64,000 bases of DNA from Geoanaerobacter pelophilus (GTDB lineage: Bacteria; Desulfobacterota; Desulfuromonadia; Geobacterales; DSM-12255): contig NZ_JAHCVJ010000001.1 of assembly GCF_018476885.1 (NCBI RefSeq), positions 682,001 through 746,000 of the forward strand, read 5' to 3'. Under the pieces are notes generated by a model that searched no databases, was not told the DNA's origin, and saw only the letters and a program-made list of their open reading frames with translations. Shown here in pieces: positions 1 to 10,008 of the stretch (position 1 is its first letter; every line of letters starts with the position of its first letter). The position numbers were made by a program, and so were the translations under genes.

Positions 1-186
1 GACAAGCCGCGGCCTGCTGTCATGCCCGGATGGCCGGAGACCCTACGGATTGCGGAGATGACCACCGAAGAACTGGGGATCGCGCCGCTGCAACTGGAGA
101 TGATGGCAGCGAAGCACCGGGGGGAGTTTATCCTGCAGAAACGAATCGAAACCTTGCGAAGAAGTCATAAACAGTCCCGACGCTGA
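1..186 (+). CDS. C-terminal end of an unidentified protein (5' truncated by window edge)
   Basis: An open frame enters from the left edge and runs 61 codons to TGA at 184-186. The peptide is charged and ends in a basic helix-like stretch (RIETLRRSHKQSRR). No family is recognisable from this fragment. The frame stays open with plausible codon use, and a hairpin sits on its stop codon, as expected at the end of a real gene. The real gene is likely longer upstream. Confidence 0.45.
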   Translation, partial: DKPRPAVMPGWPETLRIAEMTTEELGIAPLQLEMMAAKHRGEFILQKRIETLRRSHKQSRR

Positions 187-222
187 CCGCTACCGCCAGG
201 GTGATAGCGGCAACGGTCAGCG
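181..222. terminator. inverted repeat between convergent genes, possible bidirectional terminator
   Basis: CGCTGACCG and CGGTCAGCG form the outer stem, with CGCTA/TAGCG available inside. The hairpin overlaps the stop codon of the partial gene and lies about 40 bp beyond the end of the convergent PstS-like gene. No clear T-run follows, so the terminator role is inferred from position. Confidence 0.4.
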
Positions 223-264
223 ATCAGATATTTAGGCTGGTTATGGCTGCGCCCTTCCCACCAC

Positions 265-993
265 TTATTTCTTCATGTACTGAATCAGCTTTTTCATCTC
301 GGCATTCGGTTCACCTTTGGTATAGAGCATCACCTTGACCGTGAGTTTAGGATCATCAAGAGCTTTTACCTTGTCATTGAGGACTGCGGAAGAAGCGATG
401 CCAATGGCCCCCTTGTTGCCGGCCACGGCAAATATAACATCCTGGGCCGAGCGAACCATCAGGTTTTCCTTGGTAATCGGAGCACTGCCGAATACTTTGC
501 TGCTGGCCAGTTCGGTAAGCCCTTTGGTCAGTTCACCAAGCACAACGATGGTTTCATCCTCAGCTCCGCCAACAGCCTTCCAGTTCTCGACCTTCCCTGA
601 AAACACTGAGGTCAGCTGTTCTTTGGTCAGCTTGCTGACCGGGTTTGCCGGGTTCACGACAAAGACGACCGTATCCTCCAGCATCACGTCACCCTTGGTG
701 GCTGCCATATCCAAAGGCACATTGACTTTCTTGGCGAACTTTCCCAGATCTTCCGGAACCAGAAAGAGGAGCATCGCATCGACCTTGCCGTTAGTAAAGT
801 CCTTAAGGGCATTATCCGGCCCTTGGGCGAAGGCAACAACAGATATGCCGGTTTCCTTGGTGAACTTGTCCTTGACCGGGGTCAGTACCTTTTCAATGGG
901 GGACGCGCCGCCGGCGATGCGGATTTCAGCAGAGGCTGAAGCAGCAACCATTGTCAGGATAAGAGCTAAGCAAAGAGTCAACTTTTTAAACAT
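265..993 (-). CDS. PstS-like periplasmic substrate-binding protein (orphan)
   Basis: A 242-residue secreted protein. The start is ATG at 993, behind a GGAGG box, and gives a clean signal peptide (MFKKLTLCLALIL...ASASA). The mature part begins IRIAGGASPIEKVLTPVKDKF, the opening of the PBP-like domain of phosphate/tungstate-type ABC binding proteins. A central NPANPVSKLTKEQL...FSGKVENW segment matches the PstS-family hinge region. It is much shorter than the 339-residue PstS encoded at 30.2 kb. No permease or ATPase lies beside it, and its upstream region shows none of the CTGTAAC repeats found before pstS. It probably binds an oxyanion and delivers it to a transporter encoded elsewhere, or acts in sensing; the ligand cannot be stated. 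Confidence 0.8.
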   Translation of the reverse strand: MFKKLTLCLALILTMVAASASAEIRIAGGASPIEKVLTPVKDKFTKETGISVVAFAQGPDNALKDFTNGKVDAMLLFLVPEDLGKFAKKVNVPLDMAATKGDVMLEDTVVFVVNPANPVSKLTKEQLTSVFSGKVENWKAVGGAEDETIVVLGELTKGLTELASSKVFGSAPITKENLMVRSAQDVIFAVAGNKGAIGIASSAVLNDKVKALDDPKLTVKVMLYTKGEPNAEMKKLIQYMKK

Positions 994-1319
994 GGGCAAA
1001 CCTCCGAAGTAAGTAGTTAGCCGGGACAATCGCACTGATTAGAACATATCCCGACATTCAGACTTTTATAATATCGGTTAGTAATGCGGGATCTTTAGCT
1101 AACACGCTAATTAACCGTCTAATTATTTAACTTTACACAGGTAAGATTGCTACGTTTATTTTGCCTGCAGCGTTAGATTCAGTTGACAGCCGACACGAAC
1201 CGGGGCATTACAACGACCTAAAAAACAACCCCCAAACCACTTAAGATTTGGGGGTTGCCATTGATGCTGTTAATGCCGAATTGGGTGAGACTTTCAGTTC
1301 GGCCAAATGGGCAGTTATT
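994..1319. other. intergenic region between the PstS-like gene and secA
   Basis: A 326-bp gap. Its left part is AT-rich and must hold the promoter of the PstS-like gene; a TATTAT-type -10 is visible on the minus strand near 1070, but no convincing -35. Its right part holds the secA terminator. I see no supported gene. Confidence 0.5.
1221..1256 (-). terminator. rho-independent terminator of secA
   Basis: On the minus strand, AACCCCCAAA pairs with TTTGGGGGTT across a 10-nt loop and is followed by GTTTTTTAGG. It lies 64 bp past the secA stop codon. A ten-pair stem with a T-tract is a textbook intrinsic terminator. Confidence 0.88.
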
Positions 1320-4025
1320 TTATTTGCCGCAGCAACGTTTGTACTTCTTGCCACTGCCACACGGGCACTGATCATTCCGGCCGGCGGTCTTGTCGCTCTT
1401 TGCCGGCTGATGCTGGGCAGCCTCGGCTTCGCCCATATTGTACTGGATCTTGCGCTTCTTCTTGTGCTCTTCCTCCAGCCGCTCAACCTCTTCTTCGAGG
1501 TCCTCTTCCTTGGCCAGCTGCACCCAGAATATCTTCTCGACAACCTCTGCTCTGATCCGCACGATCATGGACATGAACAGGTTGAACGCCTCTTTCTTGT
1601 ACTCGTTCTTCGGGTCTTTCTGGCCGTAACCACGGAGGCCGATCCCCTCCTTGAGGTGGTCAATGTTCAGGAGGTGGTCTTTCCACTGCTGGTCAATGGT
1701 CGAAAGCATGATCCACTTGATCAGATAATCCATGTTTTCTTCGCCGAAATGCCCCAGCTTTTTGTCAAAGATCGCCATAACCTCTTCCTTGAGCAACTTG
1801 CGGAAGTTGTCAGGGGTCAGGCGGCGGATGGTATCTTCCGGCAGCTCCAGCTCAAGCCCGAAGGTCTTGCTAAGTGTCTCGGTCAGGCTCTCCCAGTCCC
1901 ACTCATGCCCCGGAACCTTGTCAATGGCGTATTCAGTGACGATATCACCAACGCTCTCGTCAAGCATCTCCAGGAAGATATTGCGGATGTCATCACCGGC
2001 AAGGATCTCCTTGCGCTGGGTGTAGATCACCTCGCGCTGCTTGTTCATAACATCATCATAGTCGATGAGGTGCTTCCGGATCTCGAAGTTGTGGGCCTCG
2101 ACCTTTTTCTGGGCGTTTTCGATCGCCTTCGAGATCATGCCGTGGGTAATGGCCTCACCCTCCTCGATCTTGAGAAGATCCATGATCTTGGACACCCGCT
2201 CCGAGCCAAAGATCCTCAGCAGGTCGTCTTCCAGCGACAGATAGAACTTTGATGAACCAGGGTCACCCTGGCGACCGGAGCGACCACGGAGCTGATTGTC
2301 GATGCGGCGCGATTCGTGCCGTTCTGTGCCGAGGATATGCAGACCGCCAAGGGCAACCACTTCATCATGTTCCGCCTTGCAGACCTCGATGGCCTTCTGC
2401 AGCATCAGCTCGTACTGCTCTTCGGTGGCATCCGGGTTTTCCCGACGCCAGTTCTTGGCAAGACCGTCGGGATACCCGCCGAGAACGATATCGGTACCAC
2501 GGCCGGCCATGTTGGTAGCAATGGTTACCATACCTTTACGACCGGCCTGAGCTACAATTTCTGCCTCGCGCTCATGTTGCTTGGCATTGAGCACATTGTG
2601 CGGGATCCCTTGCTTCTTGAGCAGTTCGGAAAGGACCTCTGACTTCTCGATGGAGATGGTTCCCACCAGGACCGGTTGCCCCTTGGCATGCAGTTCCTTG
2701 ATCTCTTCAATCACTGCCATGAACTTCTCGCGCTCGGTCTTGTAGACCACATCCGGAAAGTCGGGGCGGAGCAGCGGCCTGTTGGTCGGTATGACAGTTA
2801 CATCCAGCTTATAAATCTTGTGAAACTCTTCGGCCTCGGTATCGGCAGTGCCGGTCATACCGGAGAGTTTCTCATACATCCGGAAAAAGTTCTGGAAGGT
2901 GATAGTGGCCAGGGTCTGGTTCTCGTTTTCGATCTTGACCCCTTCTTTGGCCTCGATCGCCTGGTGCAGACCGTCAGACCAGCGGCGGCCCGGCATCAGC
3001 CGACCGGTGAACTCGTCAACGATCATGACCTCGCCGTCCTTGACCACATAATCCACATCTCTCTTGAACAGGGCGTGGGCGCGGAGCGACTGGTTGACAT
3101 GGTGCAGGATTTCAATATTGCGGGGATCGTACAGGTTGTCGATCTTCATCAGCTTTTCAACCTTCAGCACCCCTTCTTCGGTGAGTGAGGCGGATTTGGC
3201 CTTCTCGTCAACGGTATAATCACCGGTGTAGGTCTTCCGCTTGCCGGAAAGGGTGTTTGCCTCGACCTCCTTGATTTCCCCCTTTTTAAGTTGGGGAATG
3301 ACTCGGTCGATCAGGTAGTACTTGTCGGTAGAATCTTCAGTGGGACCGGAAATGATCAGCGGGGTCCGCGCCTCGTCGATCAGGATCGAGTCAACCTCGT
3401 CGACAATGGCATAATAGAACGGCCGCTGTACGTAATCGTCCAGGTCGAACTTCATGTTGTCGCGCAGGTAGTCAAAGCCGAATTCGTTGTTGGTACCATA
3501 GGTAATGTCGGCAGCGTACGACTCGCGGCGCTCTTCGTCGTCAAGGCCATGGACGATAATGCCGACGGAAAGCCCGAGGAAGCGATAGATCCGCCCCATC
3601 CATTCGGAGTCACGCTTTGCCAGGTAGTCGTTGACCGTTACTACGTGCACGCCCCGCCCGGTCAGACCGTTCAGGTATGCCGGGAGTGTTGCCACCAGGG
3701 TCTTACCTTCGCCGGTCTTCATCTCGGCAATCCGTCCCTGGTTGAGCACCATGCCGCCGATGAGCTGAACATCAAAGTGGCGCATGCCGAGCACCCGTTT
3801 GCCCGCCTCGCGACAGACCGCAAAAGCTTCCGGGAGGATCGAATCAAGCGTTTCACCGCGCCCCAGGCGCTCCCTGAACTCAACGGTCTTGTGCTTCAGC
3901 TGCTCGTCGGAGAGGCTCGCAATCTGTGGCTCCAATGAGTTGATCTTCTCGACAACAGGCCACATCCGCTTCAGTTCACGATCGTTTTTGCTCCCGACAA
4001 ACTTCTTTATGAGTGCACCGAACAT
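1320..4025 (-). CDS. secA: Preprotein translocase ATPase SecA
   Basis: 901 residues, the full length of the family. SecA is the cytoplasmic motor that drives unfolded secretory proteins through SecYEG. Visible landmarks are the Walker A motif MKTGEGKT at residues 102-109, the DEAD-box-like [13 protein letters not shown], the preprotein cross-linking region after it, [12 protein letters not shown] and [13 protein letters not shown] in the second nucleotide-binding domain, and the C-terminal zinc motif [14 protein letters not shown] that binds SecB or phospholipid. The start is ATG at 4025 with an AGGGAGAG box. It is a single gene with its own terminator; the dodecaheme cytochrome gene lies upstream on the same strand but has its own terminator. 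Confidence 0.98.
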   Translation of the reverse strand: MFGALIKKFVGSKNDRELKRMWPVVEKINSLEPQIASLSDEQLKHKTVEFRERLGRGETLDSILPEAFAVCREAGKRVLGMRHFDVQLIGGMVLNQGRIAEMKTGEGKTLVATLPAYLNGLTGRGVHVVTVNDYLAKRDSEWMGRIYRFLGLSVGIIVHGLDDEERRESYAADITYGTNNEFGFDYLRDNMKFDLDDYVQRPFYYAIVDEVDSILIDEARTPLIISGPTEDSTDKYYLIDRVIPQLKKGEIKEVEANTLSGKRKTYTGDYTVDEKAKSASLTEEGVLKVEKLMKIDNLYDPRNIEILHHVNQSLRAHALFKRDVDYVVKDGEVMIVDEFTGRLMPGRRWSDGLHQAIEAKEGVKIENENQTLATITFQNFFRMYEKLSGMTGTADTEAEEFHKIYKLDVTVIPTNRPLLRPDFPDVVYKTEREKFMAVIEEIKELHAKGQPVLVGTISIEKSEVLSELLKKQGIPHNVLNAKQHEREAEIVAQAGRKGMVTIATNMAGRGTDIVLGGYPDGLAKNWRRENPDATEEQYELMLQKAIEVCKAEHDEVVALGGLHILGTERHESRRIDNQLRGRSGRQGDPGSSKFYLSLEDDLLRIFGSERVSKIMDLLKIEEGEAITHGMISKAIENAQKKVEAHNFEIRKHLIDYDDVMNKQREVIYTQRKEILAGDDIRNIFLEMLDESVGDIVTEYAIDKVPGHEWDWESLTETLSKTFGLELELPEDTIRRLTPDNFRKLLKEEVMAIFDKKLGHFGEENMDYLIKWIMLSTIDQQWKDHLLNIDHLKEGIGLRGYGQKDPKNEYKKEAFNLFMSMIVRIRAEVVEKIFWVQLAKEEDLEEEVERLEEEHKKKRKIQYNMGEAEAAQHQPAKSDKTAGRNDQCPCGSGKKYKRCCGK

Positions 4026-4099
4026 CGACAGGCTCTCCCTGATTATTCAAATTTGGAAACAGGTATAAGTACCATAAAGGGCAATTCAGCTCAATAAGA

Positions 4100-4124
4100 A
4101 AAGGCCCCCGAATCGAGGGCCTTT
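4100..4124 (-). terminator. rho-independent terminator of the dodecaheme cytochrome gene
   Basis: AAAGGCCC and GGGCCTTT pair around a short loop. On the minus strand the stem is followed by TTCTTATT, and the element lies about 35 bp beyond the cytochrome stop codon, separating that gene from secA. Confidence 0.82.
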
Positions 4125-4157
4125 GCTGTACTGCATATCTACTGGCGCTAACAGCCG

Positions 4158-5018
4158 CTATTTTTTGCCAGCTGCCGGCAGGTCATGAACATCCAGGTGA
4201 CAGTCGAGGCATTTCGGGAACCGCGACAGGAATGCCTTGTTGTGCGGCGCAGCGTGGCACTCGGTACACTTGGGCACATACTTGTGCTTGGTGTGATGGC
4301 AGGTGGCGCAGTTGACCTTGGCATGCTTGCTCGGGGTCTTCTGCCACTTTTCATAAACCTTCTTGTGGCACGAACCGCAGGTCACTGCCGGTGAATCCTT
4401 GGGATAGGTGATCAGTTTCGGGTTATGAACCGGGTGGCACTTGAGGCAGGTCGAGAACTCCTGGCCAGCGTGGTGCGGTTTGTGGCACATGGAACAGGCC
4501 GGGATGTAGCCGTGCGAGGTGTGGCACTTGCTGCAGGCAACCTTGCTATGCTTGCTCAGGTTCTTGGTCAGCTGCTCCTGCGGTCCGGTATGGCACTGAC
4601 CGCAAGCGCCGGCAAGGCGGGCATTGGCAACCATCTTCTTGGGAGTATGGGGATTGGAATGGCAGTTGGCGCAATCGGTGATCTTCGCTCCGTGCGGCTC
4701 GTTGTGGCAGGTGGCGCACTTGGGCATCAGGCTGTCATAATTGGCCTTCTTCGGGTTATAGGCATGGAACACGGCATGGCACTGCTGGCAGTCAAAGGTG
4801 TGCTTGGCGCCGTCCTGCTTGATATCCTTGAAATAGCCGGGATGGCACTGGCCGCACTGGCTGACGGTAAGCGGCTGCAGGTCGGCCTTGTACAGCTCGG
4901 GGGCCTTGGGGATCTTGACCTTCAGTTTACCTTCGCCTGACGCGGCAACAGCCGTCGTGGCAAAGGCGCAGACCAGCGCCATGACCAACAGAATGAGATT
5001 TTTGCGTAACCCTTTCAT
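4158..5018 (-). CDS. Periplasmic dodecaheme c-type cytochrome
   Basis: 286 residues from ATG 5018, preceded by AAGGAGG. A Sec signal peptide (MKGLRKNLILLVMALVCAFATTAVAA) is followed by twelve CXXCH heme motifs: CGQCH, CQQCH, CATCH, CANCH, CGQCH, CSKCH, CSMCH, CLKCH, CGSCH, CATCH, CTECH and CLDCH. That is one heme per roughly 21 residues, with many extra His residues able to act as distal ligands. The lysine-rich spacers suggest a basic periplasmic electron carrier, or a feeder for outer-membrane conduits, as is usual in Geobacter-type metal reduction. It stands alone with its own terminator. The heme count is read directly; the redox partner is unknown. Confidence 0.93.
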   Translation of the reverse strand: MKGLRKNLILLVMALVCAFATTAVAASGEGKLKVKIPKAPELYKADLQPLTVSQCGQCHPGYFKDIKQDGAKHTFDCQQCHAVFHAYNPKKANYDSLMPKCATCHNEPHGAKITDCANCHSNPHTPKKMVANARLAGACGQCHTGPQEQLTKNLSKHSKVACSKCHTSHGYIPACSMCHKPHHAGQEFSTCLKCHPVHNPKLITYPKDSPAVTCGSCHKKVYEKWQKTPSKHAKVNCATCHHTKHKYVPKCTECHAAPHNKAFLSRFPKCLDCHLDVHDLPAAGKK

Positions 5019-5193
5019 CGCCTTCCTCCTTGAACAAATAATAAGCCGGAATAACAAACGGCAACATAAGCAGCTGTATACGGAGGTCATTACTAATCAC
5101 AAATGAGAGAAATAATCAATCCAATTCTTGACCGCTTACGCCAAAAGTCTCACCGGGGTTGACAGTCGTACTTTGAGCGAGTATGAGGATGTA

Positions 5194-6555
5194 ATGGATC
5201 AGGCAAGCAAAAAGCAGCACGACCTCCTGACCGAGCCGATACCGAAGCTGCTGATTCGGCTTGCCTTTCCAGTGGGGGTCGGATTCTTCTTCAACACCAT
5301 GTTCAACGTGGTGGACACCTTTTATGCCGGTCTCATCTCCACCCAGGCCCAGGCCGCCATTTCCCTGTCGTTCCCGCTGTTTTTCCTGATGATTGCCGTG
5401 GGGAGCGGCATCTCCACGGCCTCAACCTCGCTGGTCGGCCACGCGCTGGGAGCCGGCAACAGGGAAGAAGCCGAGTTGTACGCGGCCCAGACCTTCGCCT
5501 TCGCTCTTCTGCACGGCATCCTCTTGTCAATAGTCGGTCTCGCCACGGCGCCGAAGATTGTCGCCATGCTCGGCGCAAAAGGGGAGTATCTCGAATTCGC
5601 CCTTTCCTACATCGGCGCGATCTACAGCGGGGCCGCCTTCTTTATCCTCAATCAGGCCCAGAACGGCATCCTCAGCTCCTCCGGCGACACCAAAAGCTTC
5701 CGTAACTTCCTGATCACGGCCTTTCTGCTCAACCTGATCTACGACCCCTGGTTCATCTACGGCGGCCTCGGCCTCCCACCGCTCGGCATCTCCGGCATTG
5801 CCTGGGCCACGGTCTGCATCCAGGCAGTCGGCAGCCTCTACCTGTTTCGCAAGGTCCACGCAACCGGCCTGATCTCATGGCGCACCAGGCGCCTTGCTCT
5901 CCCCTCTTTCATAGCGTTCCGCCACCTGGCAGCCCTCGGTTTCCCGGCAAGCCTGACCATGCTGACCGTGGCCATCGGCGTGTTCGTTATTACCTGGTTT
6001 GTCGGCAGGTACGGTTCCGAAGCTGTTGCGGCATACGGCATCGCCACCCGGATCGAGCAGGTGCTGCTCCTGCCGGTCATGGGGTTAAATGTGGCCACCC
6101 TGGCCCTGATCTCCCAGAACAGCGGGGCGCTCCGCTTCGACCGGGTAAAGGAAACCGTGAAATGCGCCCTGAGCCGCGGGCTGATGCTAGTATCTCTAGG
6201 TTCGGCTGCGGTTTTTGCCGGGGCCGGAGCCTTGATGGCCCTTTTTTCCAAAGACCCAATGGTGACCGGTACCGGCGCCGTTTATCTGAGGTTTGCCGCC
6301 TTTGTCTTCCCGGCCTATGTGGTGCTCTACATCAATTCCTTTGCCCTGCAGGGAATCAGAAGGCCCCAGATCTCGCTGGCACTAGGCGTTTATCGGCAGT
6401 TCATCGCGCCGCTGCCGATCTTCTGGCTGCTCTCGAATCATCTGGGGTGGGGGTTGAAAGGGGTCTGGAGTGGGATAGTCCTGATAAACTGGTCGGCAGC
6501 GTTGATCTCGCTGGTGGTGATCCGCAAGGTATTCAAAGGTCTGGGAAAGGTTTAG
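5194..6555 (+). CDS. MATE-family multidrug/metabolite efflux transporter
   Basis: 453 residues from ATG 5194 (MDQASKKQHDLLTEPIPKLL), with GAGGA just upstream. An in-frame TTG at 5128 would add 22 non-hydrophobic residues and has no ribosome site. The protein has about 12 membrane segments in two related halves, each opening with the family signature (PIPKLLIRLAFPVGVGFFF... and FRHLAALGFPASLTMLTVAI...). MATE proteins expel cationic compounds in exchange for Na+ or H+. The gene is convergent with the TPR gene, with only 3 bp between stop codons, and stands alone on its strand here. Confidence 0.93.
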   Translation: MDQASKKQHDLLTEPIPKLLIRLAFPVGVGFFFNTMFNVVDTFYAGLISTQAQAAISLSFPLFFLMIAVGSGISTASTSLVGHALGAGNREEAELYAAQTFAFALLHGILLSIVGLATAPKIVAMLGAKGEYLEFALSYIGAIYSGAAFFILNQAQNGILSSSGDTKSFRNFLITAFLLNLIYDPWFIYGGLGLPPLGISGIAWATVCIQAVGSLYLFRKVHATGLISWRTRRLALPSFIAFRHLAALGFPASLTMLTVAIGVFVITWFVGRYGSEAVAAYGIATRIEQVLLLPVMGLNVATLALISQNSGALRFDRVKETVKCALSRGLMLVSLGSAAVFAGAGALMALFSKDPMVTGTGAVYLRFAAFVFPAYVVLYINSFALQGIRRPQISLALGVYRQFIAPLPIFWLLSNHLGWGLKGVWSGIVLINWSAALISLVVIRKVFKGLGKV

Positions 6556-6558
6556 GGA

Positions 6559-7005
6559 TCAGCGCAGCCCCAGGCGGCTGAAAACCACCCCGGCATACCT
6601 ATTGAGCAGATGGTCACGATGCAGGAATGAGAAAACCGGCGGTTTGCGGGAACCGACCTCCTCAAGCAGGGCGCTGAGTTCTTCATTGACCCCGCAAGCG
6701 GCACCCTGGCGCAACGCTTCCAGAGCGCCATCCTTGTCCCGGCAAAGCAGGCAGATTTTTGCCAGGTTCAGGAAGTGGAGCGGATTCCCCGGATCTTCAT
6801 CCAGCGCCTCGCGACAGAGGATCTTCCCCCGTGCCGTCTGCCCCCGCTCCTTGGCGATGCAGTAGCCGAGATAGGACATGCACTCCGGAGTCCCCCCGCC
6901 GGCATTCACCGCCTTTTCGAAATGCACCAGGGCACTCAGGGCATCCCCCTGGCCCAGCTTCAGTACACCGCGGTTAAGGTACTGTTCAATCTCCTGGGTT
7001 GCCAT
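6559..7005 (-). CDS. TPR-repeat protein
   Basis: 148 residues. The ATG at 7005 shares a base with the stop of the HDOD gene (TGATG), so the two are translationally coupled; a GTG one codon earlier is less likely. Tetratricopeptide-like helical pairs are visible (YLNRGVLKLGQGDALSALVHFEKAVNAGG; CREALDEDPGNPLHFLNLAKICLL). A C-terminal basic tail contains SFLHRDHLLNRYAGVVFSRLGLR. TPR proteins are interaction scaffolds, and the coupling suggests it works with the HDOD regulator. The exact partner is not visible. Confidence 0.85.
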   Translation of the reverse strand: MATQEIEQYLNRGVLKLGQGDALSALVHFEKAVNAGGGTPECMSYLGYCIAKERGQTARGKILCREALDEDPGNPLHFLNLAKICLLCRDKDGALEALRQGAACGVNEELSALLEEVGSRKPPVFSFLHRDHLLNRYAGVVFSRLGLR

Positions 7006-8288
7006 CACATTGCCTTGATCTGGTTGAAGGAATTGATCGACTTGGAGAAGACATCGTTGACCGTCTCCTGGTCAACACCGATCGCCTGCAGCAGCTCCGG
7101 GTCGAGACCTGATTCGGAGCCGGCCTGTACCACCTGGTCGGCAAGCTGGATCAGTGCGATCATCGGGTTGACGATGCCACCGAAGTTTCGTTTATGGTGA
7201 TAGCGGATCAGGTTCTGGATCGATTCCGGATAGTTCCATTTCCTGGCAATCAGCGAACCGATCTCGGCATGCCGCGAGTTAAGCAGATCCTCCAGCAGCA
7301 ACTGCTCGATCTCGAAATCCTTGGCAACACTCAGGATCACGGTTTTGCCGAGATCCAGCAGCAAGCCGCCCAGAAACGCCTCCTCTGGATCAAGCCGGCA
7401 ATGACGCGCCAGGCCGCTGGCGACAAAGGCGGTCTTCAGGGCATCATCCAGGATCTGCTGCAGCTTTTCCTGGGGAATATCCTTGTTCTGCAACGAGTTG
7501 ATCTGAATGCCGGTGACGATATTCATGATCTCGCGCATGCCGAGCCGGACAATGGCATAATGAATCGAGTCCACCTCTCCTGAAGCGGCATAGAGGGCAG
7601 AGTTGGCGATTTTCAGGATGCGGGAGATCAGGACCTGGTCGGTCATGATCAGCTTGGCCATGTCCTGAAAAGTGGTCTTCTCGTCCTCCATGAGCGAAAT
7701 CAGCTGCATCAGCATGCCGGGGAGCACCGGGAGCTGAAAATCCTCCTGGTACAGGCGCTGGTTGATCGCCTCGACCGCCTCATCCCGCTGCCGGGAATCC
7801 CGGTTCATCTCATCGAAGATCCGCACCGCATCGAAGATAATCCGTCCGGTTTCCAGCCGTACCGGGCCGTTGGCCACGATTTCCGGAAGTGGCGAAGTCA
7901 CGGCTACCGAACCGTTTTTGCTGATAAACACCTCGATCAGGATCTTCTCCACCAGCTCCCCAAGGTGCTCAGCCAGTTCAGCCGCAGGGATCAGCCCGTT
8001 TTCCACCAGATAACGGGTGAAGGACAGCCCGGAATTTCTGCTTTCGGTCAGCGCCTGGAAGACCTTGACTTCACTCATGGCACCGCACTTGACCAGGTAC
8101 TCACCCAGGCGATACCCCTTTTTCTGCGATGACACGAACACGATCTTGCCGTTTTCCATGCAGAGGTTCATGTCATTGCCGTTTTCAAGGGTGACATTCA
8201 CTACACAGGAGAGACGGTTCATGTCGATCCACTGCAGCACATCCGGGATCGGCATAAAATTCAGATCGACATTGAAAAGCACTGCCAT
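7005..8288 (-). CDS. HDOD-domain signalling protein with DUF4388-like N-terminus
   Basis: 427 residues from ATG 8288, chosen because GAAGG lies 8 bp upstream; a GTG three codons earlier is not needed. Residues 1-175 resemble the DUF4388/PATAN-type module (FMPIPDVLQWIDMNRLSCVVNV... then GYRLGEYLVKCGAMSEVKVFQAL). Residues ~185-390 are an HDOD domain: LPVLPGMLMQLISLMED, ILKIANSALYAA, HYAIVRLGMREI, AFLGGLLLDLGK, HAEIGSLIARKWNYP and IRYHHKRN. HDOD proteins are HD-fold output modules without known hydrolase activity, frequent in c-di-GMP and chemotaxis-like regulation. It is followed by the coupled TPR gene and preceded by pgi at 62 bp. Confidence 0.9.
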   Translation of the reverse strand: MAVLFNVDLNFMPIPDVLQWIDMNRLSCVVNVTLENGNDMNLCMENGKIVFVSSQKKGYRLGEYLVKCGAMSEVKVFQALTESRNSGLSFTRYLVENGLIPAAELAEHLGELVEKILIEVFISKNGSVAVTSPLPEIVANGPVRLETGRIIFDAVRIFDEMNRDSRQRDEAVEAINQRLYQEDFQLPVLPGMLMQLISLMEDEKTTFQDMAKLIMTDQVLISRILKIANSALYAASGEVDSIHYAIVRLGMREIMNIVTGIQINSLQNKDIPQEKLQQILDDALKTAFVASGLARHCRLDPEEAFLGGLLLDLGKTVILSVAKDFEIEQLLLEDLLNSRHAEIGSLIARKWNYPESIQNLIRYHHKRNFGGIVNPMIALIQLADQVVQAGSESGLDPELLQAIGVDQETVNDVFSKSINSFNQIKAM

Positions 8289-8350
8289 GAGCTTCACCTT
8301 CTGTTTGTTATCGCCACCTTTGTAATCTGTTCGGCCTCAGCAACAAAAAG

Positions 8351-9934
8351 TTAAGCGCTCTTAAAACGGCTCGTCGCTATTGTCGCTCCCCGGGCCATGA
8401 GCACCCTGCGGTCAGGATTACCGGCCAGGTGCAACAGGATCCGGAAAACAGTCTCAGTCTCTCCTTCATCCCCCACGGCCCCGGCCAGCTCAAGCGCAGT
8501 AAACTCGACTCCCGGCTGGGAGCTGAGCCGCGCCATAATCTTCGCCTGCAGGGCAAGCACCGCGGTGGCCGCCTTTTTCCCCGCTTCCACCCCTGGCTGA
8601 TGATAGGCATTGATCCCGACCAGCGCTGCGTAGAAGCCGACAGCCCGTTCGTACAGGGCGATCAGGGTGCCGATGCTTGCCGCATCGAGCCGTTCGATGG
8701 TAATGGTCAGCGATTCCCGCCCTTTCCCGGCCAACGCCTTGCGCGTTCCCTGCAGGAATCCGGCAAGATAATCGCCGCTGGTAACACCGGGCTCAACCTC
8801 CAGCGACTTTCCGGGCCGGTCCTGCAACACCTCGATAAAGGTTACGAAAAAGTTGTTGATCCCTTCGCGGAGCTGCTGCACATAGGCGTGCTGGTCAGTG
8901 GCCCCTTTGTTGCCATAAACCGAGATGCCCTGGTTGACCACCGTGCCGGTCAGGTCGAGTTCCTTGCCGATCGACTCCATGATCAGCTGCTGCAGATAGC
9001 GGGAGAACAGCAGCAGCCGGTCCTTGTACGGCAACACCACCATATCCTTTTCGCCGCGGCCGTTAGTGGCGTAATGCCACATCAGCGCCAGCAGTGCCGC
9101 CGGATTGCTCCGGGTCTCCCGGCGTCGGGTCAGTTCGTCGCAAACCTGCGCCCCTTTGAGCAGAGCGTCGATATCAATCCCCTGCAACGCCGCCGGAAGC
9201 AGGCCGACCGCCGAGGTGACCGAGGTGCGGCCACCAACCCAGTCCCACATCGGAAAGCGCGCCAGCCACCCCCCGGCGACAGCGGCCTTGTCTAGCTCAC
9301 TCCCGGCACCGGTCACAGCCACCGCATATTTCGCAAACTCCAGCCCTGCGGCGTCGAACGCGGCCTGGGCTTCCACCATGCCATTCCTGGTCTCCTTGGT
9401 GCCGCCGCTTTTGGAGATGACCACCACCAGGGTTTCAGCCAGCGCCGGACCGATCTCGGCCAGCACCTTGTCCATGCCGTCCGGATCGGTATTGTCGAAG
9501 AAATAGGGCTTTAACCGGTCACTGGCTCCCCCCAGGGCATCGGCCACAAACTGCGGCCCCAAGGCGGAACCGCCGATACCGATCACCAGGAGCCGGGTGA
9601 AGCCGCTCCTCCCCGGAGGGGCAATCTCACCGGCATGAATAGCAGCGCTAAACTCCTTGACCGCCCGGACGCTGAACTCGATCTCGGCAGCAATGCCGCT
9701 ATCCGGCGCCAGCCCCGGATTCCTGAGCCAGTAATGGCCGACCATCCGGTTCTCGTCCGGGTTGGCGATCGCCCCACTCTCCAGCGCCGTCATGGCGTTG
9801 AACGCCTCCTGCATGGCAGGTTCCATCGTTGCGAAAAAATCGTCGTTAAAAGCCATCCCGCTGACATCGATCAGCATTCCGGCTTCAGGACAATCACACA
9901 GATATTTCTGATATCGTTCCCAGTTAGCTGACAT
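8351..9934 (-). CDS. pgi: Glucose-6-phosphate isomerase
   Basis: 527 residues, the usual length of the long-form family. It interconverts glucose-6-phosphate and fructose-6-phosphate in the cytoplasm, serving glycolysis and gluconeogenesis. Seen are [16 protein letters not shown] (phosphate site), [13 protein letters not shown], the [17 protein letters not shown] segment, [11 protein letters not shown] with the catalytic Glu, and the C-terminal [12 protein letters not shown] with the conserved His. The start is ATG 9934 after GGAGGGG. It follows the large PEP-binding-like gene by 74 bp on the same strand and may be co-transcribed with it and with the HDOD-TPR pair. Confidence 0.97.
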   Translation of the reverse strand: MSANWERYQKYLCDCPEAGMLIDVSGMAFNDDFFATMEPAMQEAFNAMTALESGAIANPDENRMVGHYWLRNPGLAPDSGIAAEIEFSVRAVKEFSAAIHAGEIAPPGRSGFTRLLVIGIGGSALGPQFVADALGGASDRLKPYFFDNTDPDGMDKVLAEIGPALAETLVVVISKSGGTKETRNGMVEAQAAFDAAGLEFAKYAVAVTGAGSELDKAAVAGGWLARFPMWDWVGGRTSVTSAVGLLPAALQGIDIDALLKGAQVCDELTRRRETRSNPAALLALMWHYATNGRGEKDMVVLPYKDRLLLFSRYLQQLIMESIGKELDLTGTVVNQGISVYGNKGATDQHAYVQQLREGINNFFVTFIEVLQDRPGKSLEVEPGVTSGDYLAGFLQGTRKALAGKGRESLTITIERLDAASIGTLIALYERAVGFYAALVGINAYHQPGVEAGKKAATAVLALQAKIMARLSSQPGVEFTALELAGAVGDEGETETVFRILLHLAGNPDRRVLMARGATIATSRFKSA

Positions 9935-10008
9935 GACCCCTCCGTTGTTATCTTCGTAGCAAATTGTAACTATTGTCAGGCAAGCTGCGCCTCAGGAACA
10001 GGATGCTG

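Noticed and set aside
1248-2252. Long plus-strand open frame opposite secA
   Set aside because: Antisense shadow of a fully conserved SecA gene; no ribosome site and no recognisable domain.
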